In this document: in pieces, positions 53,012 through 62,779 of the stretch
Layout: every line of letters begins with the position of its first letter
How positions within the stretch are numbered: position 1 is the first letter of the stretch
Assembly: GCA_946965045.2 (NCBI GenBank)
Contig: OX337237.1
Coordinates: forward strand, 2,232,001 to 2,296,000
Length of the DNA: 64,000 nt
DNA from: Epithemia pelagica
Taxonomy: Eukaryota; Bacillariophyta; Bacillariophyceae; Surirellales; Surirellaceae
Direction: 5' to 3'
The notes under the pieces: generated by a model
What the model was told of the DNA's origin: nothing
Databases searched by the model: none
What the model saw: only the letters and a program-made list of their open reading frames with translations
Made by a program: the position numbers and the translations under genes

Positions 53012-53174
53012 TGCTAAAAGTTCGCTTATTAGAAAAATTATACACTCGTTATATGAAATCTACCCTGATCCACAGGTGGGAAATTTACACAGCTCCTACC
53101 AAAATCGGCCACATAGCCGGGGTAGTTTCGACACATTTGTCATGCATTGCCAAATATCGGCCACAATTTCAACA
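53012..53174 (-). repeat. Copia 5' LTR
   Basis: 163 bp, same TG...CA termini as 46460-46622, followed by GACA. Presumed to carry the promoter for minus-strand transcription of gag-pol. Confidence 0.93.
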
Positions 53175-53180
53175 GACAAG

Positions 53181-56100
53181 ACTCGTGGTCACAAAACTAT
53201 ACAAGAGAGTTCTGGAATAGAAGCTGATTGTCATCCAGGAACGGTAAAGACAAAACAAATCAATGTCACCTTGCTTCTGTCAACAAAGGAAGTGAACCAC
53301 TACCTCGTGAGATCGTTTCGATTGGTGCAGAGACAATCAATACAGAAGAGCAAAGATGAGACTCTTTCGTCCGCAGGGAAATCGAATACGGAGCCAGTTC
53401 GCATTCCTTCCTCCGATGGAATGGACCGGGCTGTATTGTCTATGGATATGTTTCGCTCTGTGGGGAACAAGAACGGTAACTGAGGCAGTCCAAGTGCTTC
53501 CTCGAGGTTGCGGTGGTTCCATTCACCATGTGCGCATTGCTGTGGGACCCGATCCTTCCACTTCCATGATTGTCAGTTTTGCCAGTATCTCCAGTCGTTT
53601 CGTAAAAGGTACCATTTTCCCCGTGGGAGGAGTCCGTCTGGGAATCTCTTCCGACGAATTGTCGACTGTGTATATGGAGGAGGACAAGGGCGGTCTTTCA
53701 GCCCGTTGCTACAACGTCACCACCTTGAAACGCGGATTGAGCAACGATGAAAGTAACCGTACTTCGACCGTGTATTGGTCTCCTTTTTACCACCATGTTC
53801 TCATTACCGGACTTGAGCCTTCAACTAAGTATTACTATCAGCCCGTCTTCCAAGCCAATCGAGAAGAATTTCAGAGAATCTACGGGTCAAGCCTTGCTTT
53901 GAACAGTCTCCGTAACACCGACGGCACAATTCAAGGAGAAACGAAACGACCGGTACCCTCGAAATACTCTCCTGCAAAGAATGGAACCATAGAAAAAGAG
54001 GGCTTCCGTGGTCGCACTCTTCGGCGTCAATTGCTTCGTTGGGGTCCGTACGATGGATCTGCAAGTGCATGTCCGTCAAAGGAGAAGATCCGTTCCTTTC
54101 AAACAGCCCCCTCTCCTTCTTCCTCGGTTTCAGCAACATTTGCAGTACTGGGTGATTTGGGCCAATTTCCTCATTCCCAACTAACCATGGAGGGCGTGCT
54201 GCATTGGAAAGAAGACATTGATGCCGCCATTTTGGCTGGTGATATTGCCTACACCGGAGAGGACCACCGACGATGGGATACATTTTTGGACTTTCTGGAC
54301 GATTACATGGCCTTTGAAGCTATACCAGTATGTTTTGTTCTTCTCATATTTTACCCGGCTGTGAACCATGTGCCGCTTCAACATGGTAAGTCTCACTCTT
54401 CCCGTTTTTCTCTTTCCAGCTCCAGATCTGTCCAGGAAATCATGATATTGACAAGTACGAAACGTCCGATCAAATTTTCTTGGCGTACGAGACACGATTT
54501 CGTATGCCTCATGTGAAGCCTCCGCAACTGGGCACTTATCAAGGTCCCGAGGGAAGACTCAACACGGCACAGCCTCCATACCCGCTGCCCTATGAGTACG
54601 GAAACTCATACTACTCCTGGAAATATGCTAGTGCTCACTTTATTATGGTTAATGCATACGCTTCCATGGATCCAGGATCCCAGCAACGGCATTTCATCGA
54701 AACTGAACTTCAACGTGTGAATCGCAACGTTACACCGTGGGTGATTGTCGTGATCCACACACCCCTTTATAACACTTTTGGTTTGCATCTGAACGATCCA
54801 CAAATTCTCGCGGCAAAGGAACATTTGGAACCACTGTTTGTCCAATATCGTGTCAATATTGTCTTTTCGGGTCATATTCATGCGTACTCTCGATCGCATG
54901 GCGTGACTTTCGACAAGCTTGATCCCAAGGGTCCAGTTCACATCACTGTTGGTGCCGGTGGTCGAAAATGTGAAGCCCCCTTCCGAAATCGTACTGCCGA
55001 AGAATGGGTGGCTGTGCGCGATGCCACCATGTACGGCTTTGGCATGTTGCGAATTCACAACTCTACCATTGCCGAATGGGATTGGATTCACACGTCGGCC
55101 ACGGACGATGATCGAAAGTACAATCAAGTCTCTGGGGCTCCGGAAGAGCATTTGGATCCGGGACGGCCAGATCATGTGTACATTGTCAACCAGTATTTTT
55201 GGCAACACGAGTGAATATTCCCGCATGCTGCACGCCCTTTTTTCAGAACAAGTGAACAAACTTTTCAACGGCCATGCAGGGCTCATTAATCAAACTGTTG
55301 TATTCTGATTTGTCAAATCGACCATTCTGTCGAAACGAAACCACAAGATAGTGGAATTATGCTCGAAGTAACGCTATTAAAGTCCCTCTTAGTACATTTA
55401 CGCGTATGCGACTGGTTTATGAAGACTTCCGGTCTTCCGACTTCCGATCGACAAACAGCGGTCGAAAATTCGACTCCACTTCAGGAAGTTTTTACAACTG
55501 GTATTTCCGTGGTCTGCACAACGGGAAATTCGGATGCAGTTGAGAGGTCATTGTGACTGCTTGACGTTTTCGGGACATTCAGGTGCTTCTTAGCCTGCTG
55601 GTAGCGTTGCTTGGCTTCTTCCATTGCTACCTTGGCTTGTTCCAACGATCCAGCGGTATTCTTCTCCTTCTCGTGTTCACGACTCTTCTTGCTACTGTGG
55701 TGGTGGCTGTGATGATGAGAATCACCGTCGTCGTGTTTCTTTTTGTGATGGCGGTGAGAGTGCTGTTCACCGTCTCGCTTATGGTGGCTGTCTTTATGAT
55801 GTGATCGTTTCTCAGTAGTACTTTTCGCTTCATGAAGTTCACCACTTCCATCATCGTCCAAACTTTCACTGACATCACGGCCGCCTTTTGACGTCTCATC
55901 CTTGGATATTTTGCTCGTTTTTGCAGCCCGCATACTTCGTTCGCTGTGTTGTCGATGTCCTCGGAGACTTCTCGTGCTCTGACTTCGATGATGTCTCATA
56001 AGTCTGAAACTGCTTTGACGAGGAAGACTAATGCCACCGTTCTGCGATGAGTTCTTGTCATGGCGGCTGGAACTAGCCTTGCTGTCATCGTCATCGTCTT

Positions 56101-56385
56101 TTCCGCCACCGAGGCTTTGGCTGCTATTCTGACGGGTCAAAAATGCACGTGTCTGTCGAAGATTAAGAGGTTTGCTGTTGTCTTCTTCACCGCCTCCTCC
56201 CCCACCGAGACTTTGACTGCTATTTTGACGTTTCAAAAACGCACGTGTATGTCGACGATTTGTATGGTTGTCGTTACTGTCTCCGCCGCTACCAAGGTTG
56301 TGACAACTATTTTGACGGTTTAACATTGTGACCCCGTCAACAAGGCGACCGCGTGCACGTCGTCGTGGATGCTGACTCTGTCTGG
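53181..56385. repeat. Segmental duplication, copy 2
   Basis: Near-identical to 37657-41246 without the 375-bp insertion. Sequence to the right of 56385 is the intact continuation of the Ser-rich gene, so copy 2 preserves the ancestral gene structure on that side. The Copia 3'-flank (GACA then AGACTCGTGG) abuts its left edge. Confidence 0.95.
53356..55214 (+). CDS. Purple acid phosphatase-like metallophosphoesterase, copy 2
   Basis: Exons 53356-54327 and 54420-55214, 588 aa, same intron and phase as copy 1. All five metal-site blocks are unchanged (GDLGQF, GDIAYTGED, GNHDID, VVIHTPLY, GHIHAYSR). Differences from copy 1 are few and conservative in position: LYCLW for LYSLW, TIFPV for TISPV, LNTAQPP for LNMEQPP, HLNDP for HLKDP, and YFWQHE for YFLQHE. 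Both copies are open throughout. The Copia 5' LTR lies 182 bp upstream in the opposite orientation and may affect expression. Likely secreted or vacuolar; a role in phosphate acquisition is inferred from the family. Confidence 0.92.
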
Positions 56386-57880
56386 AATGCTGGTGCTCCG
56401 AACCATTGTCGTCTACACCCATGCTGGCAGATTTAGGTACAAGCTTTTTGGGTTTCTTGATTGAGTCATCCGCACTACTTGACCCAAATGGCTCACTGCT
56501 TCTTCTCAACATTTTGTTCGTGTTCGATGTATGACTCATCACTTCAAAAGGCGATGAAGTTGATTGGCCCCCTCCTCCACTATTATCTTTCGTGCTTTCG
56601 TCTTGTGGCTCCTTTTCTGGATCCGCAAAATCACCAAAGTCCGTGCTGTTGTAGAAGGATTTCCCCATGGTACTGCTGCCGAATGCAAAGTCTGGAAAGT
56701 CCTCTGCAAAGTCACTTTGCTTCTCTTCCCTTTGAATCCAACTAGGCCGTTGCCCATAGACCTCACCAGCACCACCGCTTTGACGCTGTGAATGACTGGA
56801 ATAAGACACGGCCATTGTGAAGGGTGCGCTGTTGCGTCTCATGGTCGTTGAATGTGCCTTGTGATGTTTCGAAGATGATGAGGATACAGAGGTTTCCGCT
56901 GCTATTGACCCTTCGGCAATCGAGGAACCATCGTCATCTGCCGTAGACTTGCGGCTATTGAATCGTGCGCTCTCAGTCCTTCGAAATTGAACAGCCTTGT
57001 CATCGGGGAATTCTGGTTCCGGAAAATCGGATAGACTTTCAATATGCTTTCGACTCGACCGCTCAGGCCGTTCTGATTCCCCAGCTAACAAAAAGCCGCC
57101 GCTTTCATCCGCCGCCACTGCCGAAAGAAAGTTGCTTTCTTTGGCAGATAAGCGATGGCTTCCTCGATGCCTACTGCTTCGGCCACTCTTGGACGAAACT
57201 TGACTTCCACGAGTGGCTTTGGAGTCATCATCGTCGTCGTAGCGGTTGCTTCCCCTTCGACGACGACTGTGACTAGTGCCCTGGTGACGATCCGTGCCAT
57301 CGGCCGATCGTTCCTTGGTTTTGCCACTATTGCTCATAGCGGCAAAAGCATCGTCCAATCCACGATTGCTCCCTCGTCGCTTACTCGCAACCACTGGTTC
57401 TTCGGCACTACTGGAAGCACCAGTCTTTGAAGATGTTTCGGCTCCATCTTTTTTCTCCAGTTGACGACTGCTGCTACGACGATGGTAGTGATGCCGTTTT
57501 TCCGAACTCTTTTTACGTTCGGTTATGGCTGTCGCACTGTCACCCATGGTAAACGACGAATTCATGCTCAAGGAGGAACTTGTTCGAGCCCCTGTACTCG
57601 CTCGTCTTTGCTTTCTGCGTGAAACAGACTTTTCCACATGGGTGACATCCGAAGATGACTCTAGTGGAGTTTTATTCTTCTTTTTGTTGGATGATGAGGA
57701 TGATGATTCGAAAGGAGCTGACACATTCTCAAAAATGTCCGAGTCCTCCGAATGCCGAGTCGACCCTCGTCCTTTGGACTTTTTCTTGTCATCTGACTTT
57801 TTCTCATGGTGGACAGCGGTGTGCTTTCGACTGCTCCTCGAGTCCTCACCATGACGAGTTTCTACGGATGCGGCGGCCAT
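55481..57880 (-). CDS. Ser/Arg/His-rich low-complexity protein (complete copy)
   Basis: Single exon, 799 aa from ATG 57880. Almost entirely disordered: Ser, Arg, Lys, His and Asp runs (KKSDDKKKSKGRGSTRHSED; HHYHRRSSSRQLEKKDGAE). Three imperfect repeats of an RQNSSQSLGGG unit (LNRQNSCHNLGSGG, LKRQNSSQSLGGGG, LTRQNSSQSLGGGK) and LPRQSSFRL fit basophilic-kinase sites. Central acidic/aromatic short motifs (SDFAEDFPDFAFGSS, STDFGDFADPE) look like linear interaction motifs. A His-rich segment (HSHRHHKKKHDDGDSHHHSH) precedes a short coiled coil (LEQAKVAMEEAKQRYQQAKK). No known domain. Possibly a phosphorylated scaffold; function unknown. Convergent with phosphatase copy 2. Confidence 0.75.
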   Translation of the reverse strand: MAAASVETRHGEDSRSSRKHTAVHHEKKSDDKKKSKGRGSTRHSEDSDIFENVSAPFESSSSSSNKKKNKTPLESSSDVTHVEKSVSRRKQRRASTGARTSSSLSMNSSFTMGDSATAITERKKSSEKRHHYHRRSSSRQLEKKDGAETSSKTGASSSAEEPVVASKRRGSNRGLDDAFAAMSNSGKTKERSADGTDRHQGTSHSRRRRGSNRYDDDDDSKATRGSQVSSKSGRSSRHRGSHRLSAKESNFLSAVAADESGGFLLAGESERPERSSRKHIESLSDFPEPEFPDDKAVQFRRTESARFNSRKSTADDDGSSIAEGSIAAETSVSSSSSKHHKAHSTTMRRNSAPFTMAVSYSSHSQRQSGGAGEVYGQRPSWIQREEKQSDFAEDFPDFAFGSSTMGKSFYNSTDFGDFADPEKEPQDESTKDNSGGGGQSTSSPFEVMSHTSNTNKMLRRSSEPFGSSSADDSIKKPKKLVPKSASMGVDDNGSEHQHSRQSQHPRRRARGRLVDGVTMLNRQNSCHNLGSGGDSNDNHTNRRHTRAFLKRQNSSQSLGGGGGGEEDNSKPLNLRQTRAFLTRQNSSQSLGGGKDDDDDSKASSSRHDKNSSQNGGISLPRQSSFRLMRHHRSQSTRSLRGHRQHSERSMRAAKTSKISKDETSKGGRDVSESLDDDGSGELHEAKSTTEKRSHHKDSHHKRDGEQHSHRHHKKKHDDGDSHHHSHHHSSKKSREHEKEKNTAGSLEQAKVAMEEAKQRYQQAKKHLNVPKTSSSHNDLSTASEFPVVQTTEIPVVKTS

Positions 57881-59188
57881 GAGTGTCTTTGTTTCGTAGT
57901 GGATCTCTGTATGGGAACAATTGGTGCACGATGCGTTATGGTGAGTCTCCGTCTCGTCCCTTCAGCAAGCGTGGCTCCGTCTCAGGTATCACTCGCTGCT
58001 GGAGGACAAACAACCTCTCTCTGTCGGAGGATCAAAGAATTTTCCGAGTTGTCGCTATATCGAACGGAGCAACACAAGAGAGAGGTGGGACAGTGCTGAT
58101 GCACCCAAGCAAAAACTGCTCCCCAATGGGCAGTATACGAGTAGGCGGGAGTGTGCAATGGGCAAGCAGTGGGTCTTAATTATTACTTACGTAAATGACT
58201 CTCGAAGTACAGAATCACAATAATAATTATATCCAGTCATTGAAAGGGAATAATGGAGTGTCAGTGGTGCCGGGTAGCGGACATTGGGATTCTGGATGGG
58301 AGAACGAAGGACAATCTTATCCTCCCGTACTTCGACTCCCGATTAACCACACCAAGTTTTTTAATCCGGTCGCTCTTCCCGACCAACATGCCACATGATC
58401 AAGAACAGCACTACGAATCTCATATTGCTCATAATACAATTATCATCTTGCTACGAGTCTACGTCTACGAGTACCAGAAGAGAGAGGTTGGTTATTGTTG
58501 ACGTTGTGCTCGGGAGATCTTTGATCGCGTCGCTCTTCTCCCTACCCGATTCCATAGTACTCATAATAATATTATTATATTCCATCCGGCGTATCCGGTA
58601 TCCGGTCTGGAGTCTGGAGTCTGGAGTCTGGAATCTGACGCTGGACCTTGTCATTTACGAGCACGAGAACGAGTTACCCCCTAGCAGGGGCGAGTGGCGG
58701 AATCCCGCCTGAGTCGGAAAAAAGAGGCATTCCTATTCTCACCACCACGGTACTCCATCCTCACTCTTCCAAAACATCGCACCACAAATCATTCCCACTG
58801 CGTTCATCAACCTGATAACACTATATTAAAGTACTTAACCAACACTGGGGGGGTGGTAAGGCCCCCCACCCATTCAATCCCGTTTAGGGAGGGATCCGGA
58901 ATCGCGCCGCCTCCAGATTCTGAACAATGCACGTCTGCTGTGGGCGAGCGTGTATCCAACCAGTGAGCCATTCTCCTTTTACTCGAAATCTCTTCGCAGT
59001 AGTACAGTAGTCAGTTGCTCTAGGGTGCCACCCCCCAGCGCCCAACTTGGAGAAACAGCCCTCCAATCTTCAACAGTCAAGCTGACAACAACAAGCGACC
59101 TGTACATGTACCACTAGGTAGTACAGTCGAGTCTTCACCCCGTGTGGTCGTTTCTTCCATATCTTATCATCCATCTCACTCTTCATTC
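57881..59188. other. Intergenic region and 3' flank of YR element
   Basis: About 1.3 kb without a supported gene. The left part is presumably the promoter of the Ser-rich gene. 58605-58632 has four GTCTGGA repeats. From about 58840 there are GC-rich stretches with short inverted runs (GGGGGTGG...CCCCCCACC) that may be the terminal region of the YR retrotransposon; its exact end is not identifiable here. Confidence 0.45.
58605..58632. repeat. (GTCTGGA)x4 tandem repeat
   Basis: Four consecutive copies of the heptamer GTCTGGA, preceded by two GTATCCG units. A slippage-type microsatellite. Confidence 0.9.
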
Positions 59189-60716
59189 TCACATCATCTC
59201 CGAAAATCTAACCAAAGCTTCCACCGATGCCTTTGCATCGGTGTATCGCTCCACCATGGTCATTGATGGTAAGATTCCTCGACCTCTCAAATGCTTTCTC
59301 CATCGATTGTTTGCCTCTAACACTTCTGTCGGTATCCCCCGATTCTGCGCCTCTGTTGTTGCGCCTCTTCTCAACGATCGTCGGACACTGTATGCTTCTT
59401 CAATCTTTGTTGTGTCCGAGATCAACTGAGGAAATCGGTGTTGGATTCGCTTCCACAGATCGTGAAACAACACATCCAAGTCACCCACCGAAGCTCTCGC
59501 AATTTGTCCTTTACGCTTCTTTTTTACCCGAAACAACGGGCCCGTGGTCACTTGGACTGCGTCCCAACTCCTGATGGCTCTTTCAAACCACACTCGCACT
59601 TCAATCCCAGAGCTTGTCTTGTCTGCCAAGAGATGAATATATATTCTGAATGTTCCGTTGGTTTGCTTGAAGCGACCCGCGAGTGCCAATGGTACGTGTT
59701 TCTTGCGAGGGTACTCGAGTCCTTCCTCCCAATATTTTCTCTTAAACCGATGTCGATCTGGGGAATTTCTTCTCCCCTCAAACCTGCTACGAAGCCAGCC
59801 ACAATCAACGCTCCTGTCAAAGCTACCTCTCTTTTGCGCACGCCTTGCAATCCACCTCGCCATTCATCCTCCAAGATGGAGAGTCCTGCCTTGACTTCGT
59901 CCAACGTTGTCGCCTGGTCTGGAATCCAGACATCACCCATCCTCCGATGACAACCAGTCATGAAGCGTTTATACCAGTGGGAGTTTGTCGGGCTCTCGCT
60001 AAAGAACAAGCCGCCTCTCTCCCCATAACCAACGGTCGCCAAACCTGTTCCCCCCGGAAGGGTGTGGTAAAAATTTGACACAGCCGATCGCACCTTCCGA
60101 GCTGTCTCGAACTGAATGCGACGAGCGTTGCGGCCCGGGTTCATTGTCTTCATGAGCATAAGGCAGGCTACATTGAGTCCTTGTTCGTTTCCGATGGGGC
60201 ATGGGCCTCTTTGCGGCAAAGGCTCTTCCAAACCCATTGCCTCACCAGTCTCGACGAGTCCCTTCACCTCCAGCCAATTTTTCTCTACCGTCGTCCTCTC
60301 ACGTGACCAAAACGCACCCAAGATCGCTCTTCTGATACAGAGCAGCAGTAGTTTATCCGCTTCTTTCTGCTCATTCGGGAATCGTCCCTGCAAGTTGAAG
60401 AAGCTGCATTCGTCGCACTGGAAGGTCACCATCAAATCATCACCAATCCGCGCCTCCTGAAAACGCATCTCGTCGTCAGCCATCTCGCCGTGCAGCTCGG
60501 TATCCAACAACGCATCATCCAAGTCACCTGCCTTGTATACAGGGAACTTGTCCTCTGCCAGTTGACAGTAACACCTTGCATGCCATATACCACAACACGT
60601 TCTACTCGTCCCCCTTGTACTCCCAAAGTTGGAGCAAACAATCCCGGACAGCGGTTGGACCGGATGTCCACAGTTCTTGCAATTCCCCGTCCACTTTGTC
60701 CAATAGCGTCTTTTTT
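59189..60716 (-). pseudogene. Tyrosine recombinase of DIRS-like element, frameshifted
   Basis: Upstream frame (60716 to about 59746) has a Cys-rich zinc-binding-like start (CKNCGHPVQPLSGIVC ... CCGIWHARCYC), a helical core and the catalytic-Arg box VAGFVAGLRGEEIPQIDI at about 59778. The second part, from about 59746 to 59189, is in another frame: KRKYWEEGLEYPRKKHVPLA, then the RxxR box SVRRSLRRGATTEAQNRG, the Trp of LEANNRWRKHLRG and the nucleophile Tyr in MVERYTD. So all YR landmarks are present but split by a one-base shift near 59746. It lacks an ATG for about the first 90 codons, so it was probably part of a polyprotein. Such enzymes insert circular cDNA by recombination. Confidence 0.82.
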
Positions 60717-62779
60717 TGTTTGACCTGCCAAGGTTGACTGTAAAGAAAGGGGCAAACAAAAGCAACAATCAAAGGTTCGTGTTGAGACTTGCTCCAAAGA
60801 GTGCTGCCAACGGGCACAGTAAACACAAAATCCGCCACTTTGCCCAATTTTTTTCGCCAACGGTTGGTCATCAGAGCAGGGCAAGCAAACACGTGTCCGG
60901 TTCGGGTTCTGATGTGCCGAGCTTCACACAATTGGTCGACGGCTACATCCGCAATAGCGGGAGGTGGCAGCCATATGAAATGATCTTCCTCGAAAGCTTG
61001 ATCAAACCAATCCTTGGTATCGAGTTGCTTCCACGAAAGAAAAGGTGTGCAGCTTTTTAGCCAGTCTGTCAACCCACTTTGGCGCTCTTCTGCGGTCTTG
61101 TTGAGAGGGACATACAGCAACATGTCCCCTCCGGCCATAACTCCTGTCATCAAATCACCTCGGGACAGACCATCTGTCCCTTGCTCAATCATTCGTGTTC
61201 CAGCCACCCAGATCACTCGAACAAAGACTTTACCCAACATTTCAAGTCGCTTCGTTCGCAAGACCAGTTTGTACAAGAGCGGCGTTGAAGATGTTCCTCT
61301 GAAGAAGGCGGATTCGGCGGTCAAGTTGTTGGTGAACATAAAAATTTCAGCTCCTTTTGGTATGGTGCCGTCCTTCACAAGCGCCTCTAGCCTGAGAACC
61401 AGGTTGTACAGTTCCCTATAATTTGAGGACCTCCCTCCGTATGCCCGAGTCCAAAGTCCGTGTTCGGTTTCTACAGTTGGAGAACCATAGATCCAAAGCG
61501 AGGATCCAAAACCTTCGCCAGATGCATCTCCAAAAATGATTGCCACCTTCGCTCCCTTTCTTGGACGAGCGAGAATCTTTGGCGGTGTCTCATCCTTAGT
61601 CAATTCACTCAAGGCCGCCACATCGCTCGCAAATCGTGGAGCCGGCGATACTTCCTTCGGTGGAGCCTCTTGGTTAGATACTTCGCTCACTTTTCGCTTT
61701 CTCCGATCTTTCTCTGGGAGTCGCCAACCTTCAGCATCTCTATCGGATCGCCAAGTTTCTAAGGTCAAGTGTATCCCTTTAAGGTAAGGGACCATTGTGT
61801 CGAAAGTCAACGAAACGTACACCAAGAAACCTCTAACTCGCTCCAATTCTTTTCTATTGATCTTGCCGCCTGTCGCTGCCCATCCCTTGAGCGTGTTGAT
61901 GTGCGCCCTGGTCTTGTCCCACCGTTCTTGTGATACTGTCTTATATACGTCGCCATTTTTGTCAGTTCCTACCACCGCTCCAGCCCATGCACCAGGAGTC
62001 TTGCTGGGAGGTCTGCGTTTTCTGACTGCATCCTGCAATCCAAAATAGGCAGCTCCCTTGGCCATCTTACTTGTGGCCGCCCAAGCCTCCTCCTCTGTCG
62101 GTGCCGTCTCCCTCAAATCATCTACATAGGGATGAACATCCGCCGCAATTTCACCATTGTCTCGAATTTTGCTGATCCAAGGTACACTTGGATCATAATC
62201 GGCGTCTCCTGGTAATTTCAAGCGGACGTCCACCCAACCAAACACGTTGCTTGGGTCTAACCTGTCACCAAATGTAATTCTCTTTACTCTTTGCGCATTC
62301 TGAGTGGCTTGATAGGGTGATGTGGTTAATCCCATGGCACATCGCGTCCATGCCTCCCACAGTCTCGTTCTTCCGAATCGGTTCTTTAACTCTTCTGGAA
62401 ACAAGTCTGTGATATCTATGCCCGTGTAGTGTCTCAAGTCTGGATGTAACCAGAAATTAAGAAACATTTTGCCGAAATCATTGTCGGCTGACCATGTTCG
62501 CGACTCTACAGTCCGTAACATGGAATTTACATTTCCAAGGCCAAACCACGGAGCGAACAAGGACGCATGCAATCCGCTTTTGGTTCCATCATATACCATA
62601 CGGATGTCTTCCTCACCTTTTGGTACCGAGAAAAAACTCGTAAGTGATTTGATCCCATCCGTTGGTGCAATGTATCCCCGCGTCCTAACCTTGGTGAGCT
62701 TCTTTTTCTCGAAAGCTCGTTGCTTCTCGTCTGGATTAGCCTGCTGTCTCATCGGTACGAAGGTGGCTTTCCAATCCAC
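60602..62779 (-). CDS. Reverse transcriptase-RNase H of DIRS-like element
   Basis: 725 codons beginning at GTG 62779; first ATG nine codons later. RT: SFFSVPKGEEDIRMVYDGTK, HYTGIDITDLFPEELKNRF (Asp A), CAMGLTTSPYQATQ (grip), ADVHPYVDDLRETA (YVDD). RNase H: AIIFGDASGEGFGSSLW, RSSNYRELYNLV, MFTNNLTAESAFF and EQGTDGLSRGDLM, a set typical of DIRS-type RH. A C-terminal zinc-like or YR-linked region follows (WLPPPAIADVAVDQLCEA). The end of this frame overlaps the recombinase frame; the true reading probably switches at the seven-A run near 60711-60717. It overlaps the gag-like frame by 31 nt in another frame. Confidence 0.85.
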   Translation of the reverse strand: MDWKATFVPMRQQANPDEKQRAFEKKKLTKVRTRGYIAPTDGIKSLTSFFSVPKGEEDIRMVYDGTKSGLHASLFAPWFGLGNVNSMLRTVESRTWSADNDFGKMFLNFWLHPDLRHYTGIDITDLFPEELKNRFGRTRLWEAWTRCAMGLTTSPYQATQNAQRVKRITFGDRLDPSNVFGWVDVRLKLPGDADYDPSVPWISKIRDNGEIAADVHPYVDDLRETAPTEEEAWAATSKMAKGAAYFGLQDAVRKRRPPSKTPGAWAGAVVGTDKNGDVYKTVSQERWDKTRAHINTLKGWAATGGKINRKELERVRGFLVYVSLTFDTMVPYLKGIHLTLETWRSDRDAEGWRLPEKDRRKRKVSEVSNQEAPPKEVSPAPRFASDVAALSELTKDETPPKILARPRKGAKVAIIFGDASGEGFGSSLWIYGSPTVETEHGLWTRAYGGRSSNYRELYNLVLRLEALVKDGTIPKGAEIFMFTNNLTAESAFFRGTSSTPLLYKLVLRTKRLEMLGKVFVRVIWVAGTRMIEQGTDGLSRGDLMTGVMAGGDMLLYVPLNKTAEERQSGLTDWLKSCTPFLSWKQLDTKDWFDQAFEEDHFIWLPPPAIADVAVDQLCEARHIRTRTGHVFACPALMTNRWRKKLGKVADFVFTVPVGSTLWSKSQHEPLIVAFVCPFLYSQPWQVKQKKTLLDKVDGELQELWTSGPTAVRDCLLQLWEYKGDE

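Larger units (their letters stand above)
46460..53174 (-). mobile_element. Complete Copia-type (CoDi-like) LTR retrotransposon
   Basis: 6.7 kb bounded by two 163-bp LTRs (TGTTGAAAT...TTTTAGCA on the coding strand) differing at about five positions (about 97% identical). GACA flanks both ends (46456-46459 and 53175-53178), a 4-bp apparent target duplication where 5 is usual. After the 5' LTR comes TTTATCAGACCC, resembling the TATCAGA of initiator-Met-tRNA primer sites. Before the 3' LTR is the purine tract GAGAGGAG. Gag and pol share one frame, separated by TGA. Domain order protease-integrase-RT-RNase H is that of Copia. Inserted about 180 bp upstream of phosphatase copy 2. Confidence 0.93.

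Noticed and set aside
62749-62779. Programmed frameshift between gag-like ORF and RT in the DIRS-like element
   Set aside because: No slippery heptamer at the overlap, and the same element has another clear frameshift lesion; decay is the simpler reading.
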